Positions 8,891 through 18,520 of a stretch of 64,000 nucleotides of DNA are shown in pieces; position 1 is the stretch's first letter; each line of letters begins with the position of its first letter. This stretch comes from an uncultured Carboxylicivirga sp. (lineage in GTDB: Bacteria; Bacteroidota; Bacteroidia; Bacteroidales; Marinilabiliaceae). The notes beneath the pieces are model-generated. The model ran no database searches, was not told the origin of the DNA, and worked only from the letters and a program-made list of their open reading frames with translations. The DNA is taken from assembly GCA_947491945.1 (NCBI GenBank), contig CANLLN010000018.1, positions 1-64,000 of the forward strand, given 5' to 3'. The position numbers and the translations under genes were made by a program.

Positions 8891-10069
8891 ATGAATAAAA
8901 TTCAGCATATAGTTAAGGTCGCAGAATTGATTGCAAAAAATATTTGCAACCAAAATGACTCTGTTGAAAAAGAAAAGCTTGATTCATGGAAAAATGAGTC
9001 GCTTCGGCATGAGAGACTGTACGATAAGATTGTTGACTGGGATAATTTTCAGGCGCGAAATAAAACATATAAAAGTTTTGATGCAGATAAAGCATGGGAT
9101 GTATTTTATTATAATCTCAGTAAGAAAAAAACTAAGGTTAGGATATTGTCTATATTAAAATATGCAGCTGCAATTACGCTCCCTCTGTTGGTTGGAGGAC
9201 TCATTTTTTATTTTCAGTCTGGAAGACAGCAAACTGTTTCGGAACAAATGGTATCAATTACCCCCGGAACACAAAGTGCAATAATAGTTTTGGATAATGG
9301 CAACAGAATCAATCTGGAAGAAAAGGAATTAAGTGAGCTGGTTGAAAACGATGGTTCAGTTATTCAGAATAAAAATGGAGAACTCAGTTATACTGCTATA
9401 AAAGAAAAAACATTAGGACAAAAACATCTGAAAAACACTTTAATTATACCAAGAGGTAGGGAATATAGTCTTGTTTTATCCGATGGTTCACGGGTGGTTC
9501 TTAATTCCGTAAGCAAGTTTACTTATCCGGTTGCATTTGACATGAATAAGCGCGAGGTGAGCTTGGAAGGAGAGGCGTATTTTGAAATTGAAAGAGATGA
9601 AACCCGGCCATTTTATGTCAATATCAACGGCTTGCGGATCGAAGTTCTTGGGACATCCTTCAATATAAAGGCCTATGGCGATGAAGAAGAAATATACACT
9701 ACTTTGGTTGAGGGGCAAATTAAACTGAATACGGCAGTCAATGATAAGGAATGGATACTAAAACCTGATCAACAGGCTGTTTTGGAAAGAAGTAGTAATC
9801 AAGTCGTTGTTAATGATGTTGATGCCAAGCAGTTTATTGGATGGATCAGGGGTGTTTATTCATTCGATAACCAGCCTATTGAAGAAATAGTAAAGACACT
9901 TTCAAGGTGGTATGATTTCGATTATGAATTTAACAGTGAGAATGTTAAGAAGGTGAGATTTGAAGGTGGCTTGAATAAATATGATGATATCTATCCGATT
10001 CTGGATATAATGCAGAGTACTGGAAAAATAAAATATAAAGTGGAAGGAAAGAAAATAATCTTTATGTAG
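8891..10069 (+). CDS. FecR-family anti-sigma factor
   Basis: A 392-residue inner-membrane anti-sigma factor. The cytoplasmic N-terminal part (1-85) would bind the sigma factor. A single transmembrane helix lies at about 88-109 (AAAITLPLLVGGLIFYF). The periplasmic part has a FecR domain (about 183-285, with LVLSDGSRVVLNSVSKFTYP and GTSFNIKAY) and a C-terminal DUF4974-type domain (about 320-392, ending EGKKIIFM). It receives the signal from the STN domain of the downstream SusC and releases the sigma factor. It is 155 nt after the sigma gene, separated from SusC by a hairpin at 10078-10104. Length and domain order are normal. Confidence 0.9.
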   Translation: MNKIQHIVKVAELIAKNICNQNDSVEKEKLDSWKNESLRHERLYDKIVDWDNFQARNKTYKSFDADKAWDVFYYNLSKKKTKVRILSILKYAAAITLPLLVGGLIFYFQSGRQQTVSEQMVSITPGTQSAIIVLDNGNRINLEEKELSELVENDGSVIQNKNGELSYTAIKEKTLGQKHLKNTLIIPRGREYSLVLSDGSRVVLNSVSKFTYPVAFDMNKREVSLEGEAYFEIERDETRPFYVNINGLRIEVLGTSFNIKAYGDEEEIYTTLVEGQIKLNTAVNDKEWILKPDQQAVLERSSNQVVVNDVDAKQFIGWIRGVYSFDNQPIEEIVKTLSRWYDFDYEFNSENVKKVRFEGGLNKYDDIYPILDIMQSTGKIKYKVEGKKIIFM

Positions 10070-10077
10070 AAACGAAA

Positions 10078-10104
10078 ACAGGAGATGTTTGCGCCATCTC
10101 CTGT
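10078..10104 (+). promoter_or_regulatory. Perfect 10-bp hairpin between fecR and susC
   Basis: ACAGGAGATG and CATCTCCTGT form a perfect stem around a 7-nt loop. No T-tract follows, so it is not a standard terminator. Position just after fecR and before susC suggests attenuation, processing or mRNA stabilisation at the regulator/transporter boundary. Confidence 0.55.
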
Positions 10105-10162
10105 CTAAACAATTTCTGCATGAAATACAGTAAAATAATTGTTTAATAAATCATTCAAAAGT

Positions 10163-13100
10163 ATGAAAAAATTCTTGAATGCGTACTTTCTATATGCTGA
10201 AAGTAGGGCGAGGAAATTTAGGATTATGAAATTGGCAGTATTTTTTATGCTCATCGGATTGGTTCACGCATCAGCGAATTCGTATTCGCAGAGTGCCAAA
10301 ATTAGTATTGATTTGAATAATGCGGAGCTAAAGGAAGTAATTAAAGAGATTCAGAAACAAACAGAATTCACCTTTTTTTACAGTCCCGAAGATGTAAAAG
10401 AAATTAAGAGTATTGATGTTAAGGTCATAGATGGCAAATTACAGGATATACTGAACGAGTGCATTAAAAACACTGGTTTGGAATATGAAATCAAACACAA
10501 AGCCATCATTTTAAAGAAATCCATTAACAATAGTAGCTCGGCAGAAATTGGTAATAACACGGAGGTGCAACGCAGAATCATAACCGGAAAAGTTACTGAC
10601 ATTCAAGGTGAACCGTTGCCTGGGGTTTCTATTGTTATTAAAGGAACAACATCCGGTAGTATTACGGATATTGATGGTAACTATACACTGGAAGTTCCAG
10701 ATAATGCCGAGGTGCTGGTGTTCTCTTTTATTGGTATGAAAACACAGGAGATAGTAATTGGGGCGCAAACACTAATCAATATTTTAATGGAAGACGAGGC
10801 CTTTGGACTTGGTGAAGTTGTAGCAGTGGGGTATGGTTTTCAAAAAAAAGTAAACCTAACTGGTGCAGTAGCTACCATTACGGCAGAGGATATTAATAAC
10901 CGTCCTGTGGTATCGGCAGCTGGTGCTTTGCAAGGCGCTGATCCATCTCTCAACCTGACTTTTGGTTCGGGAGTTTTAGATACTGATTATAATATTAATA
11001 TCAGAGGTGTAACTTCAATTAACGGTGGTTCACCATTGATCCTTGCTGATGGTATGGAAGTTAACTTAAATCAGATCAATCCAAATGATATTGAATCAGT
11101 GTCTGTTCTTAAGGATGCTTCAAGTGCAGCAATATATGGAGCAAAGGCTTCTTCAGGAGTGATTTTGATTACTACCAAAAAGGGTAAAGATACCGGTGGG
11201 GTGAGTAAAATAAGTTATAATGGACGTATGGGTTGGTCGAAAAATACCACCTCTACCGATTTCATCAATACTGGTTATGATCATGTAAATATTGTTAATT
11301 CATTTTATCGTGTTTACAAGGGGCAAGACATGGCTTTATATTCTGACCAGGAAATGCAAATGCTATACGACCGGCGTAATGATGTAACCGAAAATCCGGA
11401 TCGTCCATGGGTTACAGTAGGAGAGGGTGGAAAATACAATTATTACGGTAATTTTGACTGGCATAAATATTTCTTTCGGGATACACGGCCACAACAAGAG
11501 CATAACGTTAGTGCATCAGGTGGTAATGAAAAAATCAATTACTTTGTAAGTGGACGTTATCTAAACCAGGATGGTATTTTCAATATTTACGAAGATAATT
11601 ACAATAACCTTTCGTTTCGTAGTAAGATTGAAGCCAAGTTAAAGCCATGGCTGAAGTATTCCAATAATATTAACTATAATGCCTCTATGTATAAGTACGC
11701 GGGGTTTTACGACGAACAATATACCTTTCGTGCACTGCAGTCAAATACAATGTCTTCCTTTTTACCGCGTAATCCCGATGGTTCTATTGTGCAGTATACG
11801 AATCAATTAAGTGCGAACTCTCCACTGGCAGCTGGACATGCCGGGTTTTTAACGGCTAATCAGGCACGCAACTCTCGTGGTAATAAGTACTTAATAATAT
11901 CAAATCAGTTTGATGTTGATATTACAAAGGATTTGGTTTTGACAGCATCTTATGCTTATAAGTACCGAAATAGACTGTATAAATACCGGAATATGCCATT
12001 TGAGTATTCACGTCGTTTAGGTGAATATGAGAGTTTTGTGTCTGGTTCAGTGTATAATTTTTACCAGGAAAGCCACTATTATATCAATAATCATAATGCT
12101 AATGTTTATGCTACGTATGATCATAGCTGGGACAAGCATAACTTGAAGGCCGTATTTGGTTCTCAATACGAGGATTACCGGCAGACTTTCCTGAGGGCCA
12201 AACAAACGGATTTATTAAGTGATGACTTGGAATCATTTGCTGTAGCTACCGGGGAAATGACCTTGTCGCAAAGTATTAATGCCTTTCGCACTCTTGGTTA
12301 TTTTAGCCGGATTAACTATGATTTTGAAGGTCGATATCTCGTTGAGTTGAGTGGACGTTGGGATGGTACGTCAAGATTTTCCAACGAGGATCGATGGGGA
12401 TTTTTTCCATCAGCATCGGCCGGTTGGCGAGTTAGTGAAGAAGGTTTTTTTAATTCGTTGAAAGAGGTTGTAGGTAACTTAAAAGTTAGAGCGTCGGTTG
12501 GAAGTCTTGGTAATCAGCAGGTAGACTATTATTCATATATCGATCAAATTTATACTGATAGGGAAATGTCCTATACCTTTGATGGTGATAGCAAAGAAAA
12601 TTATGCGACAGTATCAGCGCCTATTTCTTCATCGTTAACCTGGGAGACGGTTACTACCTATGATATAGGATTGGATGTGTCTTTGTTGAATAATCGTTTG
12701 TCTTTTACCGGTGATTATTACATCAGAGATACGAAAGACATGTTAACTGAGTCATTGACTCCTCCTAGTGTCTATGGAGCCAGTACTCCTAGGGCTAATT
12801 GTGCCGATTTGCGCACCAAAGGTTGGGAAATTTACCTGACATGGAACGATAGATTGACAGTTGCCAACAAACCTTTAACTTATAATATTGGTGTTACAGT
12901 TGGCGATTACCAATCAACGATTACCAAATATAATAATCCAGAGAAGTTAATCTCTGATTATTATGTTGGTAAAACATTAGGTGAAATTTGGGGATACTCA
13001 GTAGCTGGGTTATTTGCTACCGATGAAGAGGCTGCAGCTTATCAGGCTGAAATTGATGACAGGGCTGTGAATAATCGTGTGTATAATGGGAAGATTGATC

Positions 13101-13738
13101 GTTTTTTACTGGCAGGAGATGTACAATTTATAGATCTTAACGGAGACTATGAAATTAATGAAGGCTCAGGAACGGTAAGCGATCCGGGTGATAAGAGAAT
13201 TATTGGTAATATGTTGCCACGTTATTCATATTCTGTTAATATGGGCGGCAATTGGAATGGTTTTGATTTATCTGTATTATTTCAAGGGGTAGGAAAGCAA
13301 GATTGGTATCCAACGCAAAACGCTTATAATTTTTGGGGGCCTTATTCTTTCCCTTCACTATCGTTTATCCATAAAGACTTCATGGATAATGTGTGGAGTG
13401 AGGATAATCCGAATGCATATTTTCCTCGCGCACGGGGGTATCAATCCTATAGCTCAGGTTCCTTAGGTGTGTATAACGATCGTTATCTGCAAGATGCATC
13501 CTATTTGCGATTGAAAAATCTGACTCTGGGATATACCTTACCGTTAAACAAGAAAATATTCGATAAGGTTAGAGTTTATGCTACCGGAGAAAACTTGTTT
13601 TACTGGTCGAAGCTTAAAAAGTATACCAAAACAGTTGATCCTGAATTAGCCAACTCTACTGATACTTATGACTCGAGAAGTGGAGTGGGGTATGCCTATT
13701 CAAAATCCTTTTCCGTTGGAGTTGATATTACTTTCTAA
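10163..13738 (+). CDS. SusC/RagA-family TonB-dependent outer-membrane transporter with STN domain
   Basis: A TonB-dependent transporter of about 1191 residues. From start 10163: an extended signal sequence (membrane part 22-40, cleaved near NSYSQ), an STN signalling domain (about 46-118), a carboxypeptidase-regulatory-like domain (about 138-212, TGKVTDIQGEPLPGVSI), a plug (from about 216, with VLKDASSAAIYGAKASSGVILITTK), and a C-terminal 22-strand barrel ending VGVDITF. It imports a ligand captured with SusD and signals occupancy to FecR through STN. Start 10163 is preferred over the non-ATG frame opening at 10139. STN domains are typical of SusC proteins paired with ECF sigma/FecR. The ligand cannot be read from sequence; neighbours suggest phosphodiester-containing glycans or headgroups. 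Confidence 0.93.
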   Translation: MKKFLNAYFLYAESRARKFRIMKLAVFFMLIGLVHASANSYSQSAKISIDLNNAELKEVIKEIQKQTEFTFFYSPEDVKEIKSIDVKVIDGKLQDILNECIKNTGLEYEIKHKAIILKKSINNSSSAEIGNNTEVQRRIITGKVTDIQGEPLPGVSIVIKGTTSGSITDIDGNYTLEVPDNAEVLVFSFIGMKTQEIVIGAQTLINILMEDEAFGLGEVVAVGYGFQKKVNLTGAVATITAEDINNRPVVSAAGALQGADPSLNLTFGSGVLDTDYNINIRGVTSINGGSPLILADGMEVNLNQINPNDIESVSVLKDASSAAIYGAKASSGVILITTKKGKDTGGVSKISYNGRMGWSKNTTSTDFINTGYDHVNIVNSFYRVYKGQDMALYSDQEMQMLYDRRNDVTENPDRPWVTVGEGGKYNYYGNFDWHKYFFRDTRPQQEHNVSASGGNEKINYFVSGRYLNQDGIFNIYEDNYNNLSFRSKIEAKLKPWLKYSNNINYNASMYKYAGFYDEQYTFRALQSNTMSSFLPRNPDGSIVQYTNQLSANSPLAAGHAGFLTANQARNSRGNKYLIISNQFDVDITKDLVLTASYAYKYRNRLYKYRNMPFEYSRRLGEYESFVSGSVYNFYQESHYYINNHNANVYATYDHSWDKHNLKAVFGSQYEDYRQTFLRAKQTDLLSDDLESFAVATGEMTLSQSINAFRTLGYFSRINYDFEGRYLVELSGRWDGTSRFSNEDRWGFFPSASAGWRVSEEGFFNSLKEVVGNLKVRASVGSLGNQQVDYYSYIDQIYTDREMSYTFDGDSKENYATVSAPISSSLTWETVTTYDIGLDVSLLNNRLSFTGDYYIRDTKDMLTESLTPPSVYGASTPRANCADLRTKGWEIYLTWNDRLTVANKPLTYNIGVTVGDYQSTITKYNNPEKLISDYYVGKTLGEIWGYSVAGLFATDEEAAAYQAEIDDRAVNNRVYNGKIDRFLLAGDVQFIDLNGDYEINEGSGTVSDPGDKRIIGNMLPRYSYSVNMGGNWNGFDLSVLFQGVGKQDWYPTQNAYNFWGPYSFPSLSFIHKDFMDNVWSEDNPNAYFPRARGYQSYSSGSLGVYNDRYLQDASYLRLKNLTLGYTLPLNKKIFDKVRVYATGENLFYWSKLKKYTKTVDPELANSTDTYDSRSGVGYAYSKSFSVGVDITF

Positions 13739-13757
13739 TCACATGAACTGATACATT

Positions 13758-15488
13758 ATGAAATTATTATATATATCAATTATTGCAATATTAGCCTTTG
13801 GGTTATCGGCCTGTGACGATTTCTTAACTTTGAACCCCGAAGATACTTTAAGCCCCGATACCTACTTTTCATCAGAAAATGAGTTGCGGCTTTGGACTAA
13901 CTCATTCTATGCTCAAATGGATGAGGCTGATGGTCAGGCGGGGCAAAATGCCGATGATAATATCGACAATGCATTGGGTGCAATAATGGAAGGACAGCGC
14001 GATCCATCAAGTGAGAATGGGTGGAATTGGAGTATGCTGCGAAAGATTAACTACTATTTGCAAAACTCCCATAATTGCACCGATCTGGAGGCTCGGAATC
14101 ATTATGATGGAGTGGCGTATTTCATGCGGGCTTATTTCTATTTTAAAAAGGTGCAACGTTATGGTGACGTGCCATGGTATAACCAGGTGATTGGATCAGC
14201 CGACGAGGAGTTGCTCTATAAACCGCGCGATAGCCGTGAGCTTGTTATGGATTCAGTAATGGCCGATTTAGATAATGCAATTAGTATGTTACGTACATCT
14301 AAAAGTGTATCAACTGTCACCAAGTGGACCGCTTTAGCATTAAAAACCCGTGCAGCTCTTTACGAAGGGACTTATCGTAAATACCACAATTTAGGAAATG
14401 CCGATAAATACCTTAAGCAGGTTGTGGATGCAGGGAAAGATTTCATAGCAAATAGTGGATATGGTCTCTACAATGAAGGGGACAAATCCTATCGTGATCT
14501 TTTTATCAGTGATGATGCAAAAGAAACTGAAGTGATCTTAACGCGTATTTATAGTATAGAATCAAATTTACGACATGGTATACCCTTTAATATTAGTAAT
14601 ATGCGGCAGGGGTTTACTAAAGATTTTATGAATCATTACCTGATGGCTAATGGTACCCGTATTAGCGATAATGCCGGATGGGAAACGATACAGTACCCTG
14701 CCGAGACGGTAAATCGTGATCCGCGTATGGCACAAACGGTGCTGTGTCCTGGATATATTCAGCCTGGTACTTCGGGGAAGGTAACCAACGATATCAGTGC
14801 TTTAACTGGGTATAAGTGTGTGAAGTTTATGGGTGAGCCTGAGTTTGATGGAGCCGCAAAAGCTATTTCTGATTGGCCACTTTTTCGAACAGCAGAGGTT
14901 TACTTAAATTATGCCGAAGCAAAAGCTGAATTAAACGAATTATCTCAGGCCGATCTGGATATAAGCATTAATAAAATCAGACAAAGGGCCAATATGCCTG
15001 GCTTAAACTTAGTTGCAGCTAACGGTAATCCTGATCCTTTTCTGGTGGACTATTATTCAAATGTGACTCAAAATTCAAATACAGGTGTTCTTCTGGAGAT
15101 CCGAAGAGAAAGGACTATAGAGTTGGCTCTGGAAGGATTTCGTCAATGGGATCTTCTACGTTGGAAAGAAGGTCAGCGTTTCGTAGGTCCATATTATGGA
15201 TGTTATTTTCCGGGTGAGGGAACCTATGATATGGATAATGACGGAAAAGACGATCTTGCGTTATGGGTAACAAATGAAATTACCATTCCCGGTGGAACAA
15301 GCAAACAAATTGGTGTTGATATTAAATTGTCTGATGGGAGTTCAGGTTATGTCACTGCTTTTGAGAGCTTCGATTTGGATTGGAATGAAGAACGGGATTA
15401 TTTATGGCCCATACCAACAGACGAACGCGTTCTTTCCGGTGGAGTGCTGTCGCAAAATCCGGGATGGAAGGATAGTAGTGGTTATTAA
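13758..15488 (+). CDS. SusD/RagB-family surface lipoprotein
   Basis: A 576-residue SusD-like substrate-binding lipoprotein that caps the preceding SusC. It has a lipoprotein signal (lipobox LSAC, cysteine 19), an N-terminal SusD-like segment (DDFLTLNPEDTLSPDTYFSS), tetratricopeptide-like helices (AYFYFKKVQRYGDVPWYN, about 125-145) and the RagB/SusD C-terminal core with RTAEVYLNYAEAKAELNE and IRRERTIELALEGFRQWDLLRW (about 375-470). It starts 19 nt after the susC stop and is surely cotranscribed. It ends with the usual ILSQNPGW-type tail. Binding specificity is unknown. A strong hairpin follows (15513-15550), before the enzyme genes. Confidence 0.93.
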   Translation: MKLLYISIIAILAFGLSACDDFLTLNPEDTLSPDTYFSSENELRLWTNSFYAQMDEADGQAGQNADDNIDNALGAIMEGQRDPSSENGWNWSMLRKINYYLQNSHNCTDLEARNHYDGVAYFMRAYFYFKKVQRYGDVPWYNQVIGSADEELLYKPRDSRELVMDSVMADLDNAISMLRTSKSVSTVTKWTALALKTRAALYEGTYRKYHNLGNADKYLKQVVDAGKDFIANSGYGLYNEGDKSYRDLFISDDAKETEVILTRIYSIESNLRHGIPFNISNMRQGFTKDFMNHYLMANGTRISDNAGWETIQYPAETVNRDPRMAQTVLCPGYIQPGTSGKVTNDISALTGYKCVKFMGEPEFDGAAKAISDWPLFRTAEVYLNYAEAKAELNELSQADLDISINKIRQRANMPGLNLVAANGNPDPFLVDYYSNVTQNSNTGVLLEIRRERTIELALEGFRQWDLLRWKEGQRFVGPYYGCYFPGEGTYDMDNDGKDDLALWVTNEITIPGGTSKQIGVDIKLSDGSSGYVTAFESFDLDWNEERDYLWPIPTDERVLSGGVLSQNPGWKDSSGY

Positions 15489-15512
15489 TCCTGCTAATAT
15501 TGATGTAATGAA

Positions 15513-15550
15513 TGCACTCCTGTTATGCTAATAATGTAAACAGGAGTGCA
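15513..15550 (+). promoter_or_regulatory. Perfect 12-bp hairpin after susD
   Basis: TGCACTCCTGTT and AACAGGAGTGCA form a perfect 12-bp stem with a 14-nt loop. It lacks a T-tract, so it probably protects or processes the mRNA, or only partly terminates. That would give high susCD and lower enzyme expression from one operon. Confidence 0.6.
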
Positions 15551-15587
15551 AATTATCGACGAATATAAATTTTGAAGATTGCGATTG

Positions 15588-16565
15588 ATGAAGAGGTATT
15601 ATTCTAGTGTTTTAATTATTTGCTTGTTGGCAGCTGCCGTAACAGCAGTTTCGTGTGATGATAACAATCTGGATGACGGCAGTAATAGTCAAGTCACGAA
15701 AAGTTCTAAAACGTATACAGATGCTCTCAATACGAGTGGTGCATTGAATGTGATGACGTTCAATATTCTGTGGGATAAAGTGACAACTGGTGATAAACAA
15801 TGGTCGTATCGTCGACCAAGTTTGGTAAATCTTTTAAATCGACATAATCCTGATATTATTGGTGTGCAAGAAGCTTTTTTTAATCAAGCCAGGTACATTG
15901 CCAATGAAATTGATTATAAATATTTTGGATTTGGGATGAACGATGGTTTAAGCGAGACCGAATACCCGGATAGATACCAAAGTTTAAATCCTATTTTTTA
16001 CAATCCCAATAGAGTTATTTTGCTTGATAAAGGGGTGTTTTGGTATTCGAGTGAATCGTCGTATCCAAATATTGGTTTTAGTAAAGGAACCACTGATCCG
16101 TATAATCGAATGTGCGTTTGGGGTAAGTTCAAAGAAAATGATGAAAGCGGGCAAACGTTTTATGTATTCAATACTCATTGGTCGACAGCAGAAGAAAGCC
16201 GAAAAAAGGGTGCTGTACTTTTGCTATCAAAAATTCAGGAGATTGCCGGAGAGAATGCTTTAGTAATCTGTACCGGAGATTTTAATTCTGATCCGGAGCG
16301 AGATGAATCTTACTCGATCATTACGGATGCTAATACACCTTTGCATTTAGTTAACACGAAAACAATATGCTCCCAAAAACCGGTTGGTCCTGATTTTACG
16401 GCTTCTGGTTTTGTTGTTGATTCCCGAACTGATGGTTGGGAAGTGGATCACATATTTGTCAGAAATATTGAAACCTGTACGGCACATAAGGTAATAACGG
16501 ATTACGAGGGTGATAATTACCCTTCTGATCATTGGCCGGTTTTATCCATAATAGAGTTTAAGTAG
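15588..16565 (+). CDS. Secreted EEP-fold phosphodiesterase lipoprotein (endonuclease/exonuclease/phosphatase family), first copy
   Basis: A 325-residue member of the endonuclease/exonuclease/phosphatase superfamily, which includes DNase I, sphingomyelinases and inositol phosphatases; all cleave phosphate esters with a divalent metal. Signature motifs are in order: MTFNILWD (N-terminal Asn), IIGVQE (metal-binding Glu), NTHW (His), CTGDFNSDP (Asp/Asn), DGWEVDHIFV, and SDHWPV (catalytic Asp/His) near the C-terminus. The lipoprotein signal with lipobox AVSC (cysteine 23) places it at the outer membrane, not with intracellular DNA. Start 15588 is the ATG; an upstream TTG at 15579 is less likely. 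It is the first enzyme gene after susCD, and a paralogue follows at 17603. Substrate is inferred to be a phosphodiester or phosphomonoester. Confidence 0.87.
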   Translation: MKRYYSSVLIICLLAAAVTAVSCDDNNLDDGSNSQVTKSSKTYTDALNTSGALNVMTFNILWDKVTTGDKQWSYRRPSLVNLLNRHNPDIIGVQEAFFNQARYIANEIDYKYFGFGMNDGLSETEYPDRYQSLNPIFYNPNRVILLDKGVFWYSSESSYPNIGFSKGTTDPYNRMCVWGKFKENDESGQTFYVFNTHWSTAEESRKKGAVLLLSKIQEIAGENALVICTGDFNSDPERDESYSIITDANTPLHLVNTKTICSQKPVGPDFTASGFVVDSRTDGWEVDHIFVRNIETCTAHKVITDYEGDNYPSDHWPVLSIIEFK

Positions 16566-16616
16566 AATTTATGAACGGGCAGGTATCCTGCTGTAACATA
16601 CATTAATTTAACGAAA

Positions 16617-17540
16617 ATGAAACTTTTAAATATATTACTGATTGGGTTTCTTCTGGTTGGTTGTCAGCTAGGAAATAAGCGAGAAACCAATCAGAAAGCA
16701 CAGAACACAGTGGAAGCTATTCGGGAAAAGTTAACCAATCGGGTGTCCAGTTCTGTGATTGTAGTGGCGCATAGAGGCGATTGGCGAAATTTTCCGGAGA
16801 ACTCCCTGGCGGCAATTGATAATGCTATTAAAATGGGCGTTGATATTGTTGAAATTGATGTTCAGCGCACAAAAGATAGTGTTTTAATTCTGATGCATGA
16901 TAAGACGCTGGAAAGGACTACTACAGGGAAAGGTATTGTTTCGGAAACGTCCTATGAGAAGATTCAATCATTAAAACTGAAAAACGGTTGTGGTATCCGT
17001 ACAAAACACCCTGTGCCTACGTTGGAAGAAGCGTTTATGCATGCCAAAGGAAAAATAATGCTCAACCTGGATAAGGCGGATCGGTATTTTGATCAGGTAT
17101 TTGACCTGATGGAAAAAACAGGTGTGACAGACCAGATTATAATGAAAGGAACTAAAGAGGTTGAGAAAGTAAAGGCTTTTTATGGCGATTATTTAAATAA
17201 GGTTATTTATATGCCTGTTATTAATCTTGATAAGCCAAATGCACGCGAACAGATCCTTCTCTTCAAGGAGGCGCTTGATCCTGTTGCTTTTGAACTGCTC
17301 TATAAGAATGATTCCAATGTTTTAGCTAAAGAGGCTGGTTTGCTTTTAAAAGGTCAATCACTGATATGGTATAATACATTATGGGATACCATGGCCGGAG
17401 GCCATGATGACGATATGTCATTGGAGGATCTTAATGGTGGTTATGGATATTTGATTGATAGCCTGGGCGCGGGTATTATTCAAACCGATCGACCTCAGAT
17501 GCTATTGGATTATCTGCGGGATAGAAAGTTACATCGGTAA
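16617..17540 (+). CDS. Glycerophosphodiester phosphodiesterase family lipoprotein
   Basis: A 307-residue GDPD-family enzyme. The family's TIM-barrel signature is intact: VVAHRGDWRNFPENSLAAI (catalytic His and Arg near residues 50-51), then GVDIVEIDVQRTKDSVLILMHD (metal ligands Glu/Asp and second catalytic His), LERTTTGKG and PTLEEAF. Known members hydrolyse glycerophosphodiesters to glycerol-3-phosphate and an alcohol. A lipobox LVGC (cysteine 16) makes it a surface or periplasmic lipoprotein. It lies between two EEP-fold enzymes in the SusCD locus; the permease at 24054 belongs to the family that imports glycerol-3-phosphate. The C-terminal QTDRPQMLLDYL is the usual barrel end. Confidence 0.92.
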   Translation: MKLLNILLIGFLLVGCQLGNKRETNQKAQNTVEAIREKLTNRVSSSVIVVAHRGDWRNFPENSLAAIDNAIKMGVDIVEIDVQRTKDSVLILMHDKTLERTTTGKGIVSETSYEKIQSLKLKNGCGIRTKHPVPTLEEAFMHAKGKIMLNLDKADRYFDQVFDLMEKTGVTDQIIMKGTKEVEKVKAFYGDYLNKVIYMPVINLDKPNAREQILLFKEALDPVAFELLYKNDSNVLAKEAGLLLKGQSLIWYNTLWDTMAGGHDDDMSLEDLNGGYGYLIDSLGAGIIQTDRPQMLLDYLRDRKLHR

Positions 17541-17602
17541 GGTGGTAATATGAAATTATACATAGTAAAATGTATAGTTATACTCATTCAATTTAAATAC
17601 GT

Positions 17603-18505
17603 ATGATGAAATATTTAGTAGTACCATTGTGCTTTTTTATTGTAGTTGCCTGCAGTAAAGACACATCAACTCAAATAATGGAAACGACTGATTCTGTAGT
17701 GTATATTTCGAACGACGAAAGCCTCAATGTTGGGACACTAAATATCCGCTATAGTAATGACAATGATGGTGTCAACAACTGGGAATATCGTAAACAATGG
17801 GTTGTGGATTATATGAATTTTTTCGAGCTGGATGTCATTGGTTTTCAGGAGGAGAAACACGACCAGACAACTCAGCTGAAAATGTTAACATCCGATAATT
17901 ATCGAATGATTGGGAAGGCCAGTAGCGCACAGCCCGGGTATGAATACAACGGGATTTATTACAATATAAATCGAGTTGAACTGCTTAAAGATGGCAGGTT
18001 TTGGTTGTCGGAAACGCCCGATGTAGAGAGTATTGGTTGGGATGCTAAATATCATCGACAGGTTACCTGGGCCAAGTTTAAACATAAGCTTACGCAAACA
18101 GAATTTTATGTTTTTAACACACACTTCTCTCATGTTAGTGATATAGCACGACAACATAGTGCCAAACTTCTAAAGAAAAAGATGCAGAGTATTGCTCTGG
18201 GATCTCCTGTTATAGCGACAGGCGATTTTAATTTTTGGCCAGATACAGCACCCTACAAAATCTTAACTCAAAATGCCGATGAAGGAGTGGTTCTGACTGA
18301 AGGGCGTCAATTGGTTGAACGACCCTATAATTCAAATTATACCGGGCATTGCTTCGGTAAGTGTTTCGAGGATGGCAAAATAGTCGACTACATCTTTGTT
18401 AATGATCAGGTATCCGTTTTAAAATACGGGGTTTTAACCGAACAAAGACAAGATGTCTTTCTATCTGATCACTACCCGGTGATTGCCAAAATATTATTTA
18501 ACTAA
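17603..18505 (+). CDS. Secreted EEP-fold phosphodiesterase lipoprotein, second copy
   Basis: A 300-residue EEP-superfamily enzyme, diverged from the one at 15588. Motifs: LNVGTLNIRY, DVIGFQEEKHDQ (metal Glu), FNTHFSH (His), ATGDFNFWPDT, KIVDYIFV and FLSDHYPVIA. The sequence around GRFWLSETPDVESIGWDAKYHRQVTWAKF resembles bacterial endonuclease/exonuclease/phosphatase lipoproteins often annotated as metal-dependent hydrolases. A lipobox VVAC (cysteine about 15) indicates lipidation. Two EEP enzymes plus a GDPD beside one SusCD suggest sequential removal of phosphate-linked groups. ATG 17606 is an equally possible start. Confidence 0.86.
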   Translation: MMKYLVVPLCFFIVVACSKDTSTQIMETTDSVVYISNDESLNVGTLNIRYSNDNDGVNNWEYRKQWVVDYMNFFELDVIGFQEEKHDQTTQLKMLTSDNYRMIGKASSAQPGYEYNGIYYNINRVELLKDGRFWLSETPDVESIGWDAKYHRQVTWAKFKHKLTQTEFYVFNTHFSHVSDIARQHSAKLLKKKMQSIALGSPVIATGDFNFWPDTAPYKILTQNADEGVVLTEGRQLVERPYNSNYTGHCFGKCFEDGKIVDYIFVNDQVSVLKYGVLTEQRQDVFLSDHYPVIAKILFN

Positions 18506-18520
18506 CTAAAATATGAAAAA